From: G963662985 sp963662985
GTDB lineage: Bacteria; Chloroflexota; Anaerolineae; Anaerolineales; UBA11579
Reading direction: 5' to 3'
Assembly (NCBI GenBank): GCA_963662985.1
Contig: OY760067.1
Span: 1,116,001 to 1,180,000 of the forward strand
Length of the DNA stretch: 64,000 nucleotides
Shown: positions 61,728 through 64,000 of the stretch, one piece after another
Position numbering within the stretch: the stretch's first letter is position 1
Layout of the letters: each line of letters opens with the position of its first letter
The notes under the pieces: generated by a model
The model's input: the letters and a program-made list of their open reading frames with translations, nothing else
The model's database searches: none
Told to the model about the DNA's origin: nothing
Program-made: the position numbers and the translations under genes

Positions 61728-63413
61728 TTAAAAATCGCCCAATAAACGCTTTTGAATTTTTTCGATTAAACTCATTCCAACAATTGTTGTCAGCAATAGT
61801 AATGTAGACAAAGCGAGTGACTGTCCGAAATTCAATTCACCTGGCCTTCCCAAATAGCGATAGATCATCACAGGAATAGTCGGAAATTCAGGCCGCGCAA
61901 TCATTGCAGAAGCGCCAAATTCGCCCAATGAAATCAAAAAAGAAAAGATTCCCGCTGCCAATAAAGATTGACTGATCATCGGCAAATCAATCCGAAAAAA
62001 TACCTTTCTTGAAGTAGCTCCCAAAACTGCTGCAGATTGTCTCAATGTTGGTTTGATTCGTGCCAAAGCTGGTGTTAAAATCCGTAACACAAAAGGTAGT
62101 GCGACCAAAGAGTGTGCTAACGGAATCAAGAAAGGAGAAGACCGCAAATCCAAAGGCGGTTGATCTAAAGCAATTAAAAATCCAAAACCCAAAGTTACAG
62201 CCGATGTCCCTAATGGTAATAAAAACACAGGTTCCACCCATTCCCAAAAACGTTTCCTACCAAATCGCAAATTTGCCCAAGCCAAACACAATCCCAATCC
62301 CAACGCAATCAACGCTGTGATCCCTGCATATACTAATGAAATCATGATCGCCTTTGCAGGAGAAGCATAAAACATGCTATTATTCTCACCAATAAATAAA
62401 GTTCTATAAAACTGCAAAGTAAAACCATGACTATTTGATAAAAACGATTGACTAATCAAAGACAACAAAGGTACGGCAAAAAATAGGAAATAGAAAAACA
62501 TTAATCCCCCAATTATCAGTTTCAATCGTAATGTTTTTGGTTTACGCACGTTTTTTTCAACTTTTGTCACATCCAAAGTCAATTGAAGTTTTTTTGTTAT
62601 TTTATTTTGTAAAAAGATTAAACCCAAAACAAAAAATAATTGCAACATTGCTAAAATAGCCCCCACTGGCAAATTAAACAGACTGATTGTTTGATAATAA
62701 ATCTCCGTCTCCAAAGTAGAGAATTTTGGTCCACCCAAAATTAACACTACTCCAAAAGAAGAAAAATCAAACAAAAAGATCAATAACGCAGCAGATAAAA
62801 TTGCTGGCATTAATAATGGCAGGCTAATTCTCACAAATGTTTTCCATTTGGATGCACCCAAAGTTTCAGCAGCAAAGTTTAACTTTGGTGATAATTTCTC
62901 CCAAAAATCTCCCACTGTCTGAATCACAATCGCTGTATTATAAAAAGTATGTGCAATCAAAATTGCACTAAACGTCCCTAAAATTTGTAATGGGGCTTCC
63001 GAAAATCCAAACCAATGCATCAGCCCCAGATTCAACCAACTTGTCTCTCCCCACATTGAATTATAAGCAGTTGCCACCACTAAAGTTGGCAAAATAAATG
63101 GCAAAGTAGTCAGCACTCTCATCACTTTTTTGCCTCGAAAATCAAAATGCGAGAACAAATAAGCACCTGGCATCCCCACCAATATAGTTAAACCTGTCGA
63201 CAAAAATGCTTGCCATAAAGTAAATCCAAAAGTTCTTCCCACCCGGGCAGATCGTAAAGAATTCAATATTGTTGCAAAGTCAATTTTTTCAAAAGCAGTA
63301 AAACTAGTTTGAAAAATAGAAAATAAAGGAAAAAAATAGAACAATCCATAAAACAAGAATGGCAGTAAAACTAACAACCAAACAGATTTTTTCTTCAACC
63401 AATCTATCAACAT
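61728..63413 (-). CDS. ABC importer permease, ThiP-like two-domain
   Basis: This 561-residue protein has about twelve helices in two homologous halves. Each half carries an EAA-type cytoplasmic loop (LGASKWKTFVRISLPLLMPAIL and LGATSRKVFFRIDLPMISQSLL). This layout is shared by ThiP and FbpB. With the neighbouring ThiB-like gene it is assigned to thiamine uptake; iron is the alternative. Confidence 0.82.
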   Translation of the reverse strand: MLIDWLKKKSVWLLVLLPFLFYGLFYFFPLFSIFQTSFTAFEKIDFATILNSLRSARVGRTFGFTLWQAFLSTGLTILVGMPGAYLFSHFDFRGKKVMRVLTTLPFILPTLVVATAYNSMWGETSWLNLGLMHWFGFSEAPLQILGTFSAILIAHTFYNTAIVIQTVGDFWEKLSPKLNFAAETLGASKWKTFVRISLPLLMPAILSAALLIFLFDFSSFGVVLILGGPKFSTLETEIYYQTISLFNLPVGAILAMLQLFFVLGLIFLQNKITKKLQLTLDVTKVEKNVRKPKTLRLKLIIGGLMFFYFLFFAVPLLSLISQSFLSNSHGFTLQFYRTLFIGENNSMFYASPAKAIMISLVYAGITALIALGLGLCLAWANLRFGRKRFWEWVEPVFLLPLGTSAVTLGFGFLIALDQPPLDLRSSPFLIPLAHSLVALPFVLRILTPALARIKPTLRQSAAVLGATSRKVFFRIDLPMISQSLLAAGIFSFLISLGEFGASAMIARPEFPTIPVMIYRYLGRPGELNFGQSLALSTLLLLTTIVGMSLIEKIQKRLLGDF

Positions 63414-63428
63414 ATCATACCAAAATCT

Positions 63429-63465
63429 CAGAATCCCTCCATTACTATATAAGAGAAGGATTCTG
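63429..63465 (-). other. Hairpin between the binding-protein and permease genes
   Basis: CAGAATCC and GGATTCTG form an 8-bp stem with a 21-base loop and no T run. Such intercistronic hairpins are common after binding-protein genes and may stabilise that mRNA part. Confidence 0.5.
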
Positions 63466-63478
63466 TAATAAATTTCAA

Positions 63479-64000
63479 CTAACGAAGCACAGTTTCAGTC
63501 CAAGCTTCAATCCAACCTTCTCGATTCTCAGTCACCACAGCAGAGTCCAACAAAATAGGCTCTTCTGCAACAGCCAAATATTTCACAAAAATAGGATCTA
63601 AAGCTGCATTTTCATTTACTGGGAACACATACATTTGCAATGGCATGTCTTCTTGGAAATCTGGTGAAAGCATAAAGTCCACCCAAGCCTCTGCCAAATC
63701 TTGATGTTCAGTACCTTTCAAAATTCCCACAAATTCAATTTGTCGGAAACAAGTTTCGGGTGACACAATTGCTTCTGTGCTAGGTTCTGTCACATCACCT
63801 TCAGCAAACACCAATTCTACTGCCGGACTAGAGCCATAAGAAACAACTATCGGATCCGTACCACCGTACATAGAAAAATCAGAATAATAAGCAGTTTCCC
63901 AATCGCTCACAACCTTCACATCATTATCAACTAATCCCTTCCAGAAATCTAAATAACCATCTTCACCAAAAACACCAATCGTAGCAAATAAAAATGACAA
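63479..64000 (-). CDS. thiB: Thiamine-type ABC substrate-binding protein, N-terminus cut by window edge
   Basis: The last 173 residues are present. FWKGLVDNDVKVVSDWETAYYSD, TDPIVVSYGSSPAVELVF, ETCFRQIEFVGILKGTEHQDLAEAWVDFMLSPDFQ and a C-terminal WIEAWTETVLR match ThiB (thiamine, thiamine monophosphate or diphosphate binding). The ThiB-type aromatic and Cys positions (CFRQIEF) are kept. The signal peptide and any riboswitch lie beyond the window. Confidence 0.82.
   Translation of the reverse strand: MSFLFATIGVFGEDGYLDFWKGLVDNDVKVVSDWETAYYSDFSMYGGTDPIVVSYGSSPAVELVFAEGDVTEPSTEAIVSPETCFRQIEFVGILKGTEHQDLAEAWVDFMLSPDFQEDMPLQMYVFPVNENAALDPIFVKYLAVAEEPILLDSAVVTENREGWIEAWTETVLR

Noticed and set aside
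63414..64000. TPP riboswitch for the thiamine-type importer
   Set aside because: It would precede the binding-protein gene, whose start is outside the window; nothing of that type is visible inside.

Overview
The window looks like a chromosomal segment of a member of Chloroflexota, most likely Anaerolineae. This is inferred from the protein mix: many lipobox lipoproteins, DUF3048, DUF2085, DUF4126 and HXXEE membrane proteins, a HEAT-repeat lipoprotein, a metalloprotease with an immune-inhibitor-A-like tail, and no lipid A genes. No marker gives a firm genus. I see no insertion sequence, prophage, CRISPR array or rRNA.

Positions 1 to 32,195 hold one long minus-strand surface-polysaccharide locus. 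In transcription order it starts with gmd (behind its own promoter with a palindromic operator, ended by a strong terminator), then a small winged-helix regulator, an NAD-dependent epimerase homologue, fcl, an ABC exporter pair (Wzm/Wzt), and about twenty sugar-nucleotide, cytidylyltransferase and glycosyltransferase genes. It closes with a Wzz-like copolymerase, an O-antigen ligase/polymerase-like protein and a membrane-anchored metalloprotease. Three themes stand out. GDP-L-fucose is made locally (gmd, fcl). One or more CMP-activated nonulosonic-type acids are made: a NeuB homologue, a PseB homologue, an RmlD-like reductase and three different cytidylyltransferases are present, but no aminotransferase, acetyltransferase or PseG-type hydrolase. 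Sulfation is encoded by a PAPS-type sulfotransferase and an APS kinase fused to an ATP-sulfurylase-like domain that has lost its catalytic motifs. Together these suggest a fucose- and nonulosonate-containing, sulfated surface glycan of unusual chemistry.

Positions 32.5 to 41 kb hold accessory and housekeeping genes: a HEAT-repeat lipoprotein (plus strand), a TmrB-like kinase-fold protein with a methyltransferase, a gene-free stretch of about 0.6 kb with an orphan promoter and tandem repeats, a rhomboid protease, a secreted protein of unknown function, DNA polymerase III delta' and a GNAT acetyltransferase.

Positions 41 to 46.8 kb are the conserved translation block, transcribed on the minus strand from a consensus-like promoter: tRNA-Thr(UGU), tRNA-Tyr, tRNA-Thr(GGU), tuf, rpmG, tRNA-Trp, secE, nusG, rplK, rplA, rplJ, rplL. 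Its autoregulatory RNA is readable: one L1-type site before each of rplK and rplA, and an L10 leader plus attenuator before rplJ. rpoB does not follow; a terminator does.

Positions 46.8 to 64 kb are visibly more AT-rich and carry cell-envelope functions: a soluble GAF-PAS histidine kinase, a TPR membrane protein, a LysM lipoprotein, a repeat-containing lipoprotein, an SlyD-type prolyl isomerase, a DsbA-like/cyclophilin fusion lipoprotein, a DedA protein, two tandem DUF3048 proteins, small membrane proteins including a 41-residue one, a DUF402 protein, and a thiamine-type ABC importer (thiB-thiP-thiQ order) whose binding-protein gene runs off the right edge. Several genes here appear to be leaderless or nearly so.
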